A stretch of DNA of 64,000 nt from Yinghuangia seranimata. GTDB taxonomy: Bacteria; Actinomycetota; Actinomycetes; Streptomycetales; Streptomycetaceae. A program made the position numbers and the translations under genes. The stretch's first letter is position 1, and each line of letters begins with the position of its first letter. The notes beneath the pieces were generated by a model. It was not told the DNA's origin and searched no databases. It saw only the letters and a list, made by a program, of their open reading frames with translations. The DNA is taken from contig NZ_JASAOI010000020.1 of assembly GCF_029953285.1 (NCBI RefSeq), positions 1-64,000 on the forward strand, read 5' to 3'. Below are positions 31,082 to 39,689 of this stretch, piece by piece.

Positions 31082-32257
31082 TTATGCGGGGCGCGGGGTG
31101 TTCAGTTCCTCGGTGTTGGCGCCCATGATCTTGGCGCGGGTTTCGGGGTCGAAGTCCTTGACCTCGGTCTCGTAGTCGAGCGGGTTGGGCAGGGCCTCGA
31201 TGTGCGGCCAGTCGGAGCCGAAGACGACGCGGTCGGCGCCCATGAGCTCGACGGTCTCGTGGACGTCGTCCTCCCAGAACGGGTTGATCCAGATGTGCCG
31301 GCGGAAGGTCTCCACCGGGTCCTCGGGGAACAGGCCGGGGACCTTGCGGTTGACCGAGCGCAGCTTGCGGAACAGGTCGCCGAGGAACTCCGAGCCGTTC
31401 TCGACGGACACCACCCGCACGTTGGGGAAGCGGTGGAAGACCCGGTCGAGGACGAGCGACGCGAGGAAGTCGTAGATCGGCCGTTCCATCGTCCACAGCA
31501 TGGTGACGGACGGCTTGCCGTGGCCCTTGAAGTCCGTGGAAAGGCCCTGCTTGCGGCTGTAGCCGTTGGCTGAGTAGCCGCTGTCGCCGGCGTGCACGAC
31601 GACCGGCACGCCCGCCTCGTTGACGCGGGCCCAGAAGGGGTCGAAGACGGGGTCGCCGGGGGTGAACGGGCCGTCGGCGGTGGTCGGCGCCGCCGGGCGC
31701 ATGCAGACCACGCGGGCGCCGTTCTCCAGCGCGCGGTCGAGGTCGGCGAGCGCCGTGTCGAGGTCGGCGAGGGCGATGTAGGGGGCGGCGAAGATGCGGT
31801 CCTGGTGGTTCCAGCCCCAGTCCTCTTCCAGCCACCGGTTGAAGGCGCGGAACAGCTGTCCGACGGCGAACGGGTCGTGCTTGAGGGCGTCCTCGTAGAT
31901 CATGCCGAGGGTCGGGAACAGCCAGACCTTGTCGAGGCCTTGGGCGTCCATCGCCTGGACGCGCGCGGCCGGGTCGCGGTACTCGGGGCGGATCGGCTCG
32001 CGTTCGCGCAGGAACTCCAGCGGGTTGCGGCCTTCGGGGTTGCCGCGGAAGTACTCGGCCATGGCGCCGGCCTTCGCGATCGGGTCGAAGGTGGGGTTCA
32101 CCACGGCGTGGTTCACCTTGCCGCCGATGACGTGGTACTTGCGGCCGTTGATCTCGCACCACTGGATGACGCGGTCGCCCAGGCGCGGGTCGAGGTGGCG
32201 GGTGAACGCGTCCAGCGCCTCGTAGTAATGGTTGTCTGCGTCAAAGATGATGCTCAT
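31082..32257 (-). CDS. Amidohydrolase-2 family protein (ACMSD / resorcylate-decarboxylase type)
   Basis: A 391-residue TIM-barrel metal-dependent hydrolase or decarboxylase. The N-terminal motif is IIFDADNHYYEALDAF (D-x-N-H in place of the usual D-x-H-x-H), later ligands lie in VPVVVHAGDSGYSANGY, and the conserved Asp is in VVFGSDWPHIEAL. Amidohydrolase-2 enzymes decarboxylate aromatic acids or hydrolyse amides; the changed first motif is common in a large actinomycete/mycobacterial subgroup of unknown activity. The start is uncertain: ATG 32257 (MSIIFDADNHYY) or ATG 32266 nine bases upstream; neither has a good Shine-Dalgarno. It is a single gene, 132 bp from the secreted hydrolase upstream on the same strand. 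Substrate unknown. Confidence 0.85.
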   Translation of the reverse strand: MSIIFDADNHYYEALDAFTRHLDPRLGDRVIQWCEINGRKYHVIGGKVNHAVVNPTFDPIAKAGAMAEYFRGNPEGRNPLEFLREREPIRPEYRDPAARVQAMDAQGLDKVWLFPTLGMIYEDALKHDPFAVGQLFRAFNRWLEEDWGWNHQDRIFAAPYIALADLDTALADLDRALENGARVVCMRPAAPTTADGPFTPGDPVFDPFWARVNEAGVPVVVHAGDSGYSANGYSRKQGLSTDFKGHGKPSVTMLWTMERPIYDFLASLVLDRVFHRFPNVRVVSVENGSEFLGDLFRKLRSVNRKVPGLFPEDPVETFRRHIWINPFWEDDVHETVELMGADRVVFGSDWPHIEALPNPLDYETEVKDFDPETRAKIMGANTEELNTPRPA

Positions 32258-32389
32258 GCGCGTCATTGTGCGGCGAAGCGCGGGACGAAACAAGGTAAGG
32301 GTGTCTGTCTTTTTGTGCGGGCCCCGCCGGGCTTCCGCAGTGGTCCTGGGGCGCGCCGCCGCACGCCCCAGGACCCGGTCGTCCGACGG

Positions 32390-33394
32390 TTACTGAGTGA
32401 CCATCAGGTCCGACAGCACGCCGGCGGCGCGGTCGGCCTGCGCGTGCGCGCCGAACAGATAGGTGCCGAACTGCGTGCGCCCCTTGAGGTAGTACTCGAG
32501 GAACGCGGTCGCGTAGACGTCGCCCGTGGCGTGCTGCGAGTCGTACGACACCCCGGGCGTGCAGTCCTGCGGGACGCCGGGGATCGCGATCTGCGTCCCC
32601 TGCTCGTCCAGGAACTGCACGTGGTTGGCGCCGGCGATCTCGACGTACTCCTTGAACGCGCCGGGAACGTCGTTGTAGTAGCGCTTGCCGGCTCCAGGCG
32701 AGATGCAGTCGTTCTGGCCGCTCTCGATCAGCGTCGGCACGTGGATGTTGCGGGTGTCCGCCTCGACCCGGTTGTACGTGTCGAGGTCGGCCGGGTCGTA
32801 GCCCGGCGTCAGGGCGACCACGGCGTCGATGCGGCTGTCCTGCGCAGCAGCCGCGAGCGCGCCCGCGCCGCCGAGCGAAGCGCCCGCCGCCGCGACCTTG
32901 GTGGTGTCGACGATGCCCTTGATCGGGCTGCCGAACGCCGAGTTGTCGCTGATGACCCGCGAGATGCCCGCCTTGATGTTGGTGACGTGCATGTACGGGT
33001 CGGTGGACAGGATGTTCGGCGGGTAGTAGCTGAGCACGATGTAGCCGTGCGAGGTCAGGTACCCGATGATCCAGTCGAAGTAGTCGAACCCGACCCACGA
33101 GGCCGGGGCGAGCACGACGACCGGGTACTTGCCCTCGGTCTTGTCCGCCGGCTTGAGCCAGCCGTCGGACGTCGCCGGGTAGGACACGCGGGCGTTCTGG
33201 AAGCCGGGTCCGCCGGTCCAGTAGAGGAACTCGTAGGTGCCCACGTGGTACGGGCCGGGCTGGGTCGGCGGCACGGGCGTCACCGCGTGCGCCGGCGCCG
33301 CGCCGAACAGCAGCGCGAACACCGCGAGCAGCGCGACGAGGAACGAACCGGTGGTACCGCGCGGCCGCTTCGACCGCTGGGGGGATCTGGCCAT
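32390..33394 (-). CDS. Secreted alpha/beta hydrolase (cutinase/lipase-like)
   Basis: A 334-residue exported serine hydrolase. The signal peptide is strong (basic MARSPQRSKRPRG, then FLVALLAVFALLFGAAPAHA, cleavage near residue 37). The mature enzyme shows the oxyanion region VVLAPASWVGFDYFD, the nucleophile elbow G-A-S-L-G in KVAAAGASLGGAGALAA (Ser near residue 174), a probable Asp in SGQNDCISPG, and the catalytic His in IAGANHVQFLD. This resembles polyester/cutinase-like and dienelactone-type lipases acting on extracellular esters. The ATG at 33394 has GGAGGG at ideal spacing. It lies between the amidohydrolase and the beta-lactamase-like gene, all on the minus strand but with long gaps, so separate promoters are likely. 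Confidence 0.88.
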   Translation of the reverse strand: MARSPQRSKRPRGTTGSFLVALLAVFALLFGAAPAHAVTPVPPTQPGPYHVGTYEFLYWTGGPGFQNARVSYPATSDGWLKPADKTEGKYPVVVLAPASWVGFDYFDWIIGYLTSHGYIVLSYYPPNILSTDPYMHVTNIKAGISRVISDNSAFGSPIKGIVDTTKVAAAGASLGGAGALAAAAQDSRIDAVVALTPGYDPADLDTYNRVEADTRNIHVPTLIESGQNDCISPGAGKRYYNDVPGAFKEYVEIAGANHVQFLDEQGTQIAIPGVPQDCTPGVSYDSQHATGDVYATAFLEYYLKGRTQFGTYLFGAHAQADRAAGVLSDLMVTQ

Positions 33395-33620
33395 GGTGCG
33401 TCGCCCTCCAAAGGGGGATCGGGTGGACGTACCTTGCGATCCGGGCGCCCGGCCGGCGGGGGAGAGGAACCGGAATCGAGGGGGAGGGTTCCGGTTCCGT
33501 CGCCGACCGGGCCCCGGCCACCCGGCCCGGAGCCCCGTCCTCGGTGGCGTGGAGGAGGAGCCGGCCCTGGCCGGGAGTCTCTGGGTGGTGCGGAACGGAC
33601 GAGCGGGGAGCGTCAGCGGG

Positions 33621-34961
33621 TCATGCCGCCAGCACCCGGTACACGGCGTCGACGAGCGACAGCGCGCGCCAGTCGGTGTGCGACAGCGTCTGGCCGTTGG
33701 TCACATAGGCGAACGACAGGCCGCACGCCGGGTCGGCGAACGCCAGCGTGCCGCCGCTGCCCGGGTGGCCGAAGGCCTCGGGATTCCCCGAGACCTGGAA
33801 GAACGACGTCGAAGGTTTCATGAACCCCTGGGCGAACGCGGTCAGTTCGCCCAGGATGCGGTCCTGCCCTTCCACCGCCGTGGTGGTGGCGGCCTTGACC
33901 GAGTCGGGTGCCATCAGGCGGACGCCGTCAAGCGTGCCGCCGGCGGCCAGCGCGGCGTACACCCGCGCCAGGGCCCGCGCGTTCGTGACCCCGCACCCCG
34001 ACGGGATCTCCAGCGCCAGCACGTCCGGGTCGTGGTCGGCGCCCGGCAGCGCCAGTTCGGGCAGCGTCAGCATCGCGCGCATCATGTCGGAGTCGGGGTC
34101 CCACGCGGGTGCGCCGGAAGCCGATGTGTCGGACGTGTCGGACGTGTCGGAAGCGGGCGTGCCGGAAGGCGTGGCGGCCCCCCGGTCCGCCACGCCCCCT
34201 CTTCCCCCCGTTCCCCCCTGTGTTCCCCCCGAGCCCGCCGGATCCGGGCTTCCCCCCGGACGTGCCCCGGTTCCGGCGGTTGTCGTTCCGGCTTCCCCCA
34301 TGGCCGGAACGGCCGGTGGTGCGGGGACGAGCGTCGCGACCGTCGCCGCGACCTCGCGCGGCGTACCGATGTACGCCCGCACCCCCAGCGGTCCCGCTAC
34401 CTCGTCGTTCAGAAACGCCCCTACCGTGCGCCCGTCGATCCGGCGCAGCAGCTCGGCCGCGTAGAACCCCCACGTGACCGCGTGGTACCCGTGCGCGGTG
34501 CCCGGTTCCCAGTGCGGTCGCTGCGCGGCCAGAAGATCGGACAAGGCGTCCGGAACGGCGACGGTGGACAACGGGATCGGTTCGTCGAGGAACGGCAGTC
34601 CGGCTTGGTGCGACAGCAGTTCCCCGACCGTCACGCGCTGCTTTCCGGCAGCGGCGAACTCCGGCCAGTAACGGCAGACCGGGCTCGCGTAGTCCAGTCG
34701 GCCGCGGTCCGCGAGCATCGCGAGGCAGGTGGCGACCAGCCCCTTGGTGGCGGACCACACCACCTGGACGGTGTCGTGCTCCCACGGCCGCCCCGTCTCC
34801 GGGTCGGCGAGCCCGCCCCACAGGTCGACGACCGGCAGGCCGCGGACCTGGACCGCCAGCGCCGCGCCGACCTCGCCGCGTTCGGCGAAGTGCGTACGGA
34901 ACTCCCGCTCCACGGCGGCGAATTCCGGTGCGGCGTGACCCTGCACGGTCGCGTCTTCCAC
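33621..34961 (-). CDS. Class C beta-lactamase-like serine hydrolase with low-complexity insert
   Basis: A 446-residue cytoplasmic penicillin-binding-protein/esterase-fold enzyme (EstB-like). The S-x-x-K motif is VVWSATKGLVATCLA, the second motif region is HGYHAVTWGFYAAELL (Tyr in the YxN position), and the third is GHPGSGGTLAF (H-x-G). These enzymes are usually esterases rather than true beta-lactamases. Between about residues 215 and 285 lies a Gly/Thr/Pro-rich insert with a short tandem repeat (SDTSDTSDTS) absent from typical members; at DNA level it includes repeated GTGTCGGAC and C-runs. The insert interrupts the catalytic domain but both flanks are intact. GTG 34961 has GGAG eight bases upstream. 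It lies 110 bases downstream of the TetR gene on the same strand and may share its control. Confidence 0.88.
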   Translation of the reverse strand: MEDATVQGHAAPEFAAVEREFRTHFAERGEVGAALAVQVRGLPVVDLWGGLADPETGRPWEHDTVQVVWSATKGLVATCLAMLADRGRLDYASPVCRYWPEFAAAGKQRVTVGELLSHQAGLPFLDEPIPLSTVAVPDALSDLLAAQRPHWEPGTAHGYHAVTWGFYAAELLRRIDGRTVGAFLNDEVAGPLGVRAYIGTPREVAATVATLVPAPPAVPAMGEAGTTTAGTGARPGGSPDPAGSGGTQGGTGGRGGVADRGAATPSGTPASDTSDTSDTSASGAPAWDPDSDMMRAMLTLPELALPGADHDPDVLALEIPSGCGVTNARALARVYAALAAGGTLDGVRLMAPDSVKAATTTAVEGQDRILGELTAFAQGFMKPSTSFFQVSGNPEAFGHPGSGGTLAFADPACGLSFAYVTNGQTLSHTDWRALSLVDAVYRVLAA

Positions 34962-35070
34962 AGGTGGGCTCCGTTCGTGAGGTGCTGGTACGTGGTGCGT
35001 GGTGCGTTCGCGCCGCTCGTACCCGCTGGAGCACTGCCGGGTGGAGCCCTCCCCGGCGGTGCGGGAGGCC

Positions 35071-35718
35071 TCAGCCCTTGGTGTCCTTCCGGGCACGCCG
35101 GCCGTTCTTCGTCGGCGCCGTGCGCGGGCTCACCCCGTCGAGGACGAGGCCGAGGAACTGCTCCTCGAGTTCGGCGAGCGTGTAGCCGCTGGTCTGGTGC
35201 CATCCGACGGACAGCCACAGCGGGTAGGTCAGGTACCGGTAGGCCAGGTCGGGCGTCAGGTCGGCGCGGAAGTCGCCGGACGCCATGCCCGCTTCGAGCG
35301 TGTCGATCCACAGGTCGCGGGCCGCCATGCTCGAGACGTTCAGGTGCTGGAAGCGCGGGAGCGTCGCCAGGTACGCGTAGTCCCGCAGGTACACGGTGCA
35401 CGCGTCCGGGTGGGTCTCGATGAGGCGGAACGCCGCGTGCACGAGTCCGCGCAGCCGCTCCAGCGGCGCGGGATCCGCCGCCACCGCCTCGTGGTTCCAG
35501 GTGTCGAGGTCCTCCATGGCTCCGCGCAGGATCTCGTCGACCATCTCCTCTTTGGACTCGAACCAGTGGTAGAGGCTGCCGGCCTGGATGTCGACCGCGT
35601 CGGCGATCTCCCGGACGGTCGTCGCGGCCACGCCCTTGCGGGCGAACAGCGCGGCAGCCTGGGCGAGGATCAGTTCCCGTCGCGCGGGCGCCTCCGGCGC
35701 CGTCTTCCTGCGTGCCAT
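35071..35718 (-). CDS. TetR-family regulator (KstR2/fatty-acid type)
   Basis: A 215-residue TetR protein. The HTH is RRELILAQAAALFARKGVAA, TTVREIADAVDIQAGSLYHW, FESKEEMVDEILRGA. The C-terminal domain (LRDYAYLATLPRFQHLNVSS, YPLWLSVGWHQTSGYTLAEL) resembles regulators of acyl-CoA or steroid catabolism such as KstR2. The tail is basic (KNGRRARKDTKG). The ATG at 35718 has AGGA about 15 bases upstream. It is divergent from the Liv-type transporter, with a 379-bp gap holding two direct-repeat operator-like sites, and may also control the beta-lactamase-like esterase downstream. The ligand is unknown; the neighbours hint at a small amide, ester or amino-acid-like nutrient. Confidence 0.88.
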   Translation of the reverse strand: MARRKTAPEAPARRELILAQAAALFARKGVAATTVREIADAVDIQAGSLYHWFESKEEMVDEILRGAMEDLDTWNHEAVAADPAPLERLRGLVHAAFRLIETHPDACTVYLRDYAYLATLPRFQHLNVSSMAARDLWIDTLEAGMASGDFRADLTPDLAYRYLTYPLWLSVGWHQTSGYTLAELEEQFLGLVLDGVSPRTAPTKNGRRARKDTKG

Positions 35719-35925
35719 CAGTCCGTGTCTTCCTGCTCCGGCCGGTGAGGTAGAGCGCAGCCTAACCGCAGGCCGGGGATTTTCCGGAGGTCGTGGTTCC
35801 GCCGCAGTGGCGCACCGCCTTCCGTCTTCCGTTCGACGCCGCCGGCGGCGCGTTGCCGCCGAACGACCGGGCGTGACGCGTGGGGGAGGCCGCCCGGGGA
35901 GTGCTGGTGTGCTGTCCGGGCGAGA

Positions 35926-35963
35926 ACCTAACGAGCGTTTGTTGGCTACCTAACGCTTGTTTG
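35926..35963. promoter_or_regulatory. Direct-repeat operators ACCTAACGnnYGTTTG
   Basis: Two copies of ACCTAACGnnYGTTTG start at 35926 and 35948, 22 bp (two helical turns) apart. Each contains the dyad AACG-N2-CGTT or AACG-N2-TGTT. They sit in the divergent region between the TetR gene and the substrate-binding-protein gene and are its most AT-rich part. They are likely TetR sites overlapping a promoter. The remainder of the 35719-36097 gap shows no gene. Confidence 0.65.
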
Positions 35964-36097
35964 ATGCACCTGAACTGTCGACCCGAACGGGCTTCGCTGT
36001 CAAGGCTTGTGCGACATCGACTCGTGCCCTACGTTGTCGCGCACCATCCGTGGGGGATGGCCGGCCGGGGAGCGGACGCGAAAGGCGTTGCTCCCAC

Positions 36098-37360
36098 ATG
36101 GACCGCTCCAACAGCTCCTCGCCTCCCAGAGGCCGCGCGCTGCGCCGCCTCGCCGCGGGCGCCGCCGTCGGCGTACTCGTCCTGAGCGCCGCGGCCTGCG
36201 GTGACGACGACAAGTCCGACAAGGGCAAGTCCGCGCCTTCGTCCGCGGGTTCGTCCGGCGGGGCCGACGTTCCGGCCGCCAAGATCATCGGGCTGTGGCA
36301 GGTCAAGGGCGAGGACCCCAACGCGATCGACGACTACCAGAACGGCGCCCTGGTCGCGGTCGACGAGATCAACGCCAAGGGCGGCGTCCTCGGCAAGCCG
36401 CTGCAGTTCGAACGCGTCCCCAGCGGCCTGAACCCGACCTCGGCGCGCAGCGCCTTCCTCGCCGCCAAGGACAAGGACCCCAGCGGCATGGTCGGCTTCC
36501 CCGGCGGCACCGAGGCGGAGGGGCTGCAGCGCGACATCGACGCCGCGCGCATCCCGATCGTCAACGTCAACAACGACATCACGCTGCTGTACGGCGCCAA
36601 GAACGGCAGCGAGTGGATGTTCACCACGAACCCGTACGACGGCGCCACCGCGAAGAACATGGTCGCCCTCGCGCAGAAGAACGGCTGGACCAAGCTCGGC
36701 GTCCTCGGCAACGACCTCGGCTACGGACGTGACGGCACCGACCGCACCAAGAGGGCCGCCGAAGGCACCCCGGTCACCGTCGGCGCCACCCGCCTCGTCC
36801 CGGTCGCGCAGACCGACCTCACCGAAGCGGTCCTCGCGCTCAAGGACAGCACCGCCGTCGTCTCGTGGTCGTACCCGAACACCCTTGCCGCGCAGCTGAA
36901 GCAGATGGCGCAGAACAACATCACCACGCCTGTGGTCGGCGGCGGTTCGACGCCCGTCGTCGTCAACTACGGCCTGGCCAAGGGCAAGGAGGTGGAGAAC
37001 CTGCACGCCGTGCTCGCGTGCCTGCCGTCCACCGACCAGCGGCCCTCCACCAAGGCCTTCAACGACGCCTACAAGGCGAAGTACAAGACCGACGCCCCGC
37101 CGCTCGCCGCCGCCGCGCACGACGCGGTCTGGCTGCAGGCCGAGGCGATGAAGAAGGCCGGCACCACCACCGACCACGCCAAGATCAAGGCCGCGCTCGA
37201 GCAGCTGTCCTGGACCGAAGGCGCCTGCCAGCCCGAGTACAAGGCCGACCCGTCGCACGTCCTCGCGCACCAGCAGATCGCGCTGAAGTACGACGCGAAC
37301 GGCGTGGCAACCGTCGAAGACACCTACAAGATCCCGGAGTTGGCGAAGGGGTCGAGCTGA
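36098..37360 (+). CDS. Branched-chain-amino-acid-type ABC transporter substrate-binding lipoprotein
   Basis: A 420-residue extracytoplasmic binding protein of the LivJ/PBP1 type. The N-terminus is a lipoprotein signal (basic RGRALRRLAAG, core AAVGVLVLSAAAC with Cys near residue 29, then GDDDKSDKG). The mature part has two alpha/beta lobes: IIGLWQVKGEDPNAIDDYQN, ALVAVDEINAKGGVLGKPLQ, IPIVNVNNDITLLYG, and the C-terminal AAAHDAVWLQAEAMKKAG. LivJ-like proteins bind amino acids, amides or aromatic acids; the pocket cannot be read from sequence. It starts at ATG 36098. It is the first gene of a SBP-LivH-LivM-LivG-LivF set and is separated from the permease genes by 251 bp with two hairpins, consistent with higher expression of the binding protein. 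Confidence 0.9.
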   Translation: MDRSNSSSPPRGRALRRLAAGAAVGVLVLSAAACGDDDKSDKGKSAPSSAGSSGGADVPAAKIIGLWQVKGEDPNAIDDYQNGALVAVDEINAKGGVLGKPLQFERVPSGLNPTSARSAFLAAKDKDPSGMVGFPGGTEAEGLQRDIDAARIPIVNVNNDITLLYGAKNGSEWMFTTNPYDGATAKNMVALAQKNGWTKLGVLGNDLGYGRDGTDRTKRAAEGTPVTVGATRLVPVAQTDLTEAVLALKDSTAVVSWSYPNTLAAQLKQMAQNNITTPVVGGGSTPVVVNYGLAKGKEVENLHAVLACLPSTDQRPSTKAFNDAYKAKYKTDAPPLAAAAHDAVWLQAEAMKKAGTTTDHAKIKAALEQLSWTEGACQPEYKADPSHVLAHQQIALKYDANGVATVEDTYKIPELAKGSS

Positions 37361-37374
37361 CCTCACGCTCGCCC

Positions 37375-37413
37375 GCGCGTCCGGGAACGAGCCGTTCCCG
37401 TTCCCGGACGCGC
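37375..37413 (+). terminator. 15-bp hairpin after binding-protein gene
   Basis: gcgcgtccgggaacg (37375-37389) pairs perfectly with cgttcccggacgcgc (37399-37413) across 9 bases. It starts 15 bases past the binding-protein stop. It is likely a partial terminator or 3'-stabilising structure inside the transporter operon. Confidence 0.6.
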
Positions 37414-37432
37414 GATCCGGCCTTCCCAGGCA

Positions 37433-37490
37433 GGGTGGCGGCGTATCGGGTCGTCCCCTGGCGGCCCACTCAGCGGGTACGCCGCCACCC
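37433..37490 (+). repeat. Second inverted repeat in transporter intergenic spacer
   Basis: gggtggcggcgta (37433-37445) is complementary to tacgccgccaccc (37478-37490) with a 32-base loop. It could extend RNA structure downstream of the 37375-37413 hairpin or be an operator for the permease genes. Function uncertain. Confidence 0.45.
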
Positions 37491-37611
37491 GCTCCACCGG
37501 CGCGCTCTCGACGGCGAACGCCTCCGAGTGTTCTCGCAGTTCGCCTGTGTTGTCCGGCGGTTCGTGCTCGTCCGACCGCTCCGTCCCGACCGACCAGAAC
37601 CGGCGGTACCC

Positions 37612-38484
37612 ATGGCCACGTTCCTCGCCCTGCTGGCCGGCGCGCTCGCGTACGCCGCCGTGCTCACCCTGGCCGCGCTCGGCTTCCTGCTGCTCTACAA
37701 GGCCACCGGCGTGGTCAACTTCGCGCACGGCGACCTGCTCACCCTCGGCGGCTTCCTGGCCTGGTGGGCGATCGACGACCTCGGGCTGCCGGTGGTGCCC
37801 GGCTCGCTGCTGGCGATCGTGCTGCTGGCCGGCGTCGGCGTCGTCCTGGAACGCGTCGCGTACGCGCCGCTGCGCAAACGTCCGCAGATGACCGTCGTCG
37901 TCGCGACCCTCGCCGCCGCCCTCGTCATCCGCGCCTCGATCGGCATCTGGCAGGGCAGCGAACCACGGCGGCTGCCCAGCCCGGTCGGCGACGGCGCGTG
38001 GCACGTCGCGGGTGCCGCGATCGCGTGGCAGCGGGTGCTCATCGTCGGCGTCACCGCCGTCGTGGTCGCGCTGCTCATGTACGTCTTCCGCTACACGTCG
38101 TTCGGCCGCCAGGTCCGCGCGCTCGCCGCCGACCCCGACGCCGCCCGGCTGTGCGGCGTACGCGTGCGGCGTGTGTCGATGATCGCCTGGGCGCTGTCCG
38201 GGGCGCTCGCCGCGCTCGCCGGGATCCTGGTCGCGCCGCTGACCGTGCTCGACCTCAACTTCGGGTTCGCGATCATGCTCGGCGGCATGGCGGCGGCCGT
38301 CGCGGGCGGCTTCGGCAGCCTGCGCGGCGCGGTCGTCGGCTGCCTCGGCGTCGGCCTGATCCAGCAACTCGTGGGCGGCTACTGGCTGCGCGACTACGCC
38401 GGGGCGCTGCCGTACGCCGCACTGTTCCTCGTGATCGTGATCCGGCCGCAAGGCATCGTCGCGACCCCCGCCTCCCGCCTGTGA
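37612..38484 (+). CDS. LivH-type ABC permease
   Basis: A 290-residue inner-membrane permease with about eight transmembrane helices (TFLALLAGALAYAAVLTLAA, FLLLYKATGVVNFAHGDLLT). It has the family motif L-x-x-G near VGLIQQLVGGYWLRDYAG and an EAA-like segment (LAGILVAPLTVLDLNFGFAI, MLGGMAAAVAGGFGSLRGAV). It forms the transmembrane channel with the LivM-type protein, powered by the two ATPases downstream. The ATG at 37612 is preceded by a weak Shine-Dalgarno. Its stop overlaps a GTG (38481) that could start the next gene; I prefer ATG 38538 there. It is part of a single transporter operon, probably controlled by the TetR protein at 35071-35718. Confidence 0.9.
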   Translation: MATFLALLAGALAYAAVLTLAALGFLLLYKATGVVNFAHGDLLTLGGFLAWWAIDDLGLPVVPGSLLAIVLLAGVGVVLERVAYAPLRKRPQMTVVVATLAAALVIRASIGIWQGSEPRRLPSPVGDGAWHVAGAAIAWQRVLIVGVTAVVVALLMYVFRYTSFGRQVRALAADPDAARLCGVRVRRVSMIAWALSGALAALAGILVAPLTVLDLNFGFAIMLGGMAAAVAGGFGSLRGAVVGCLGVGLIQQLVGGYWLRDYAGALPYAALFLVIVIRPQGIVATPASRL

Positions 38485-38537
38485 ACCCGCACCCTTCGGC
38501 TTCTGAACCCGCCGTGAGCCCCAAGGACGGCCCGCGC

Positions 38538-39689
38538 ATGACCGAGACCGACAACGCCGCAGCGCCGCCTGCTTCTTCGCCGCCGGTGGCCGACTCCGCC
38601 CTGAGGAAGACGGCCTCATCGGGGTCCTCGCCGCGCTCCGACGCGCTGACCGCCGCGTTCGACGGTGTCCGCGCGCGGATCGGGGCGGGCGCGCGGCACG
38701 GCGACCGGCCACCCGCGTACCGGCGCCACCAGTACCTGGCCGTCGCGGTGTTCGTCGCCGTGACCGCCTTGACCGCCCCGCGCGTGGTCACTTCGGCGGA
38801 AGGGTCGAACCTGCTCGACCTGTGGCTCGCGTACTCGATCGCGGGCGTCGGGTTCTACTGGATCTTCGGACTCGGCGGGCGGTTCGCGTTCTGCCAGACC
38901 ACGATGATGGCGGTCGGGGCGTACAGCTCGGCGTACGCGACCGGGCACGGGCGTGCGTTCTGGCAGAGCACGCTGATCGGCGCCGCGGCGGCCGCGATCG
39001 CCGCCGCGGTGATCGGGCTGGCGCTCGCCCGGGCCCAGCACTTCGCGTTCGCGATCGGGACCCTCGCGGTCTCGCAGGTCGGGGTCGTGGTCTTCAGTCG
39101 GACGAGTGACTTCACCGGGGTGAACGGGCAGGTCACGGGGCTGCCGTACGCGTCGTTGTTCGGGCACACCTTCGACTCCGACCGGTCGGTGTTCTGGCTG
39201 TTCCTCGGCGTCCTGACCCTGGTCCTCCTGCTCGGGGTGTTCCTGGAACGTTCACCGCTGGGGCGCGAGGCGGTCGCGGCACGGGACGGCGAGACGGTCG
39301 CGCGAACCGCCGGCGTGCCCGTGCGGCGCGTACACCTGACGCTCTACGTGCTCGGCTCCACCGCGGCCGGGATCTCCGGCGCGCTGCTCGGCGACTGGCG
39401 CGGCTTCGTCGCCGTCGACGACTTCGGCCTCGACCTCGGCATCGGGATCTTCCTGATGGTCATCCTCGGCGGCGCCGGATCACTGTGGGGGCCGGTGCTC
39501 GGCGCCGGGTTCTACGTGTGGGCGCCCAAGCTCCTCGCGGACCTCGACGAGTACAAGGGCGTGGTCTACGGCGCGCTGCTGCTGGTGATGATCATGGTCT
39601 GCCCGGACGGACTCATCGGACTCGGCGGCAGGGCCCGGGCGTTGGTGCGGCGGCGGCGCGAACCCGCGGAAGGCGGCGGAGATGCCTGA
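38538..39689 (+). CDS. LivM-type ABC permease
   Basis: A 383-residue permease, the second channel subunit of the Liv-type transporter. A polar N-terminal extension of about 75 residues (proline/serine-rich, then basic) is followed by about nine transmembrane segments. Motifs include YSIAGVGFYWIFGLGGRFAF, CQTTMMAVGAYSSAY, VFLERSPLGREAVAARDGET, GVPVRRVHLTLYVLGSTAAG and ILGGAGSLWGPVLGAGFYVW, typical of LivM. ATG 38538 has AAGGACGG about 8 bases upstream; a GTG at 38481 would add 19 residues and couple it to LivH. It overlaps the next gene by 8 bases. The long polar leader is unusual and could be disordered. Confidence 0.88.
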   Translation: MTETDNAAAPPASSPPVADSALRKTASSGSSPRSDALTAAFDGVRARIGAGARHGDRPPAYRRHQYLAVAVFVAVTALTAPRVVTSAEGSNLLDLWLAYSIAGVGFYWIFGLGGRFAFCQTTMMAVGAYSSAYATGHGRAFWQSTLIGAAAAAIAAAVIGLALARAQHFAFAIGTLAVSQVGVVVFSRTSDFTGVNGQVTGLPYASLFGHTFDSDRSVFWLFLGVLTLVLLLGVFLERSPLGREAVAARDGETVARTAGVPVRRVHLTLYVLGSTAAGISGALLGDWRGFVAVDDFGLDLGIGIFLMVILGGAGSLWGPVLGAGFYVWAPKLLADLDEYKGVVYGALLLVMIMVCPDGLIGLGGRARALVRRRREPAEGGGDA

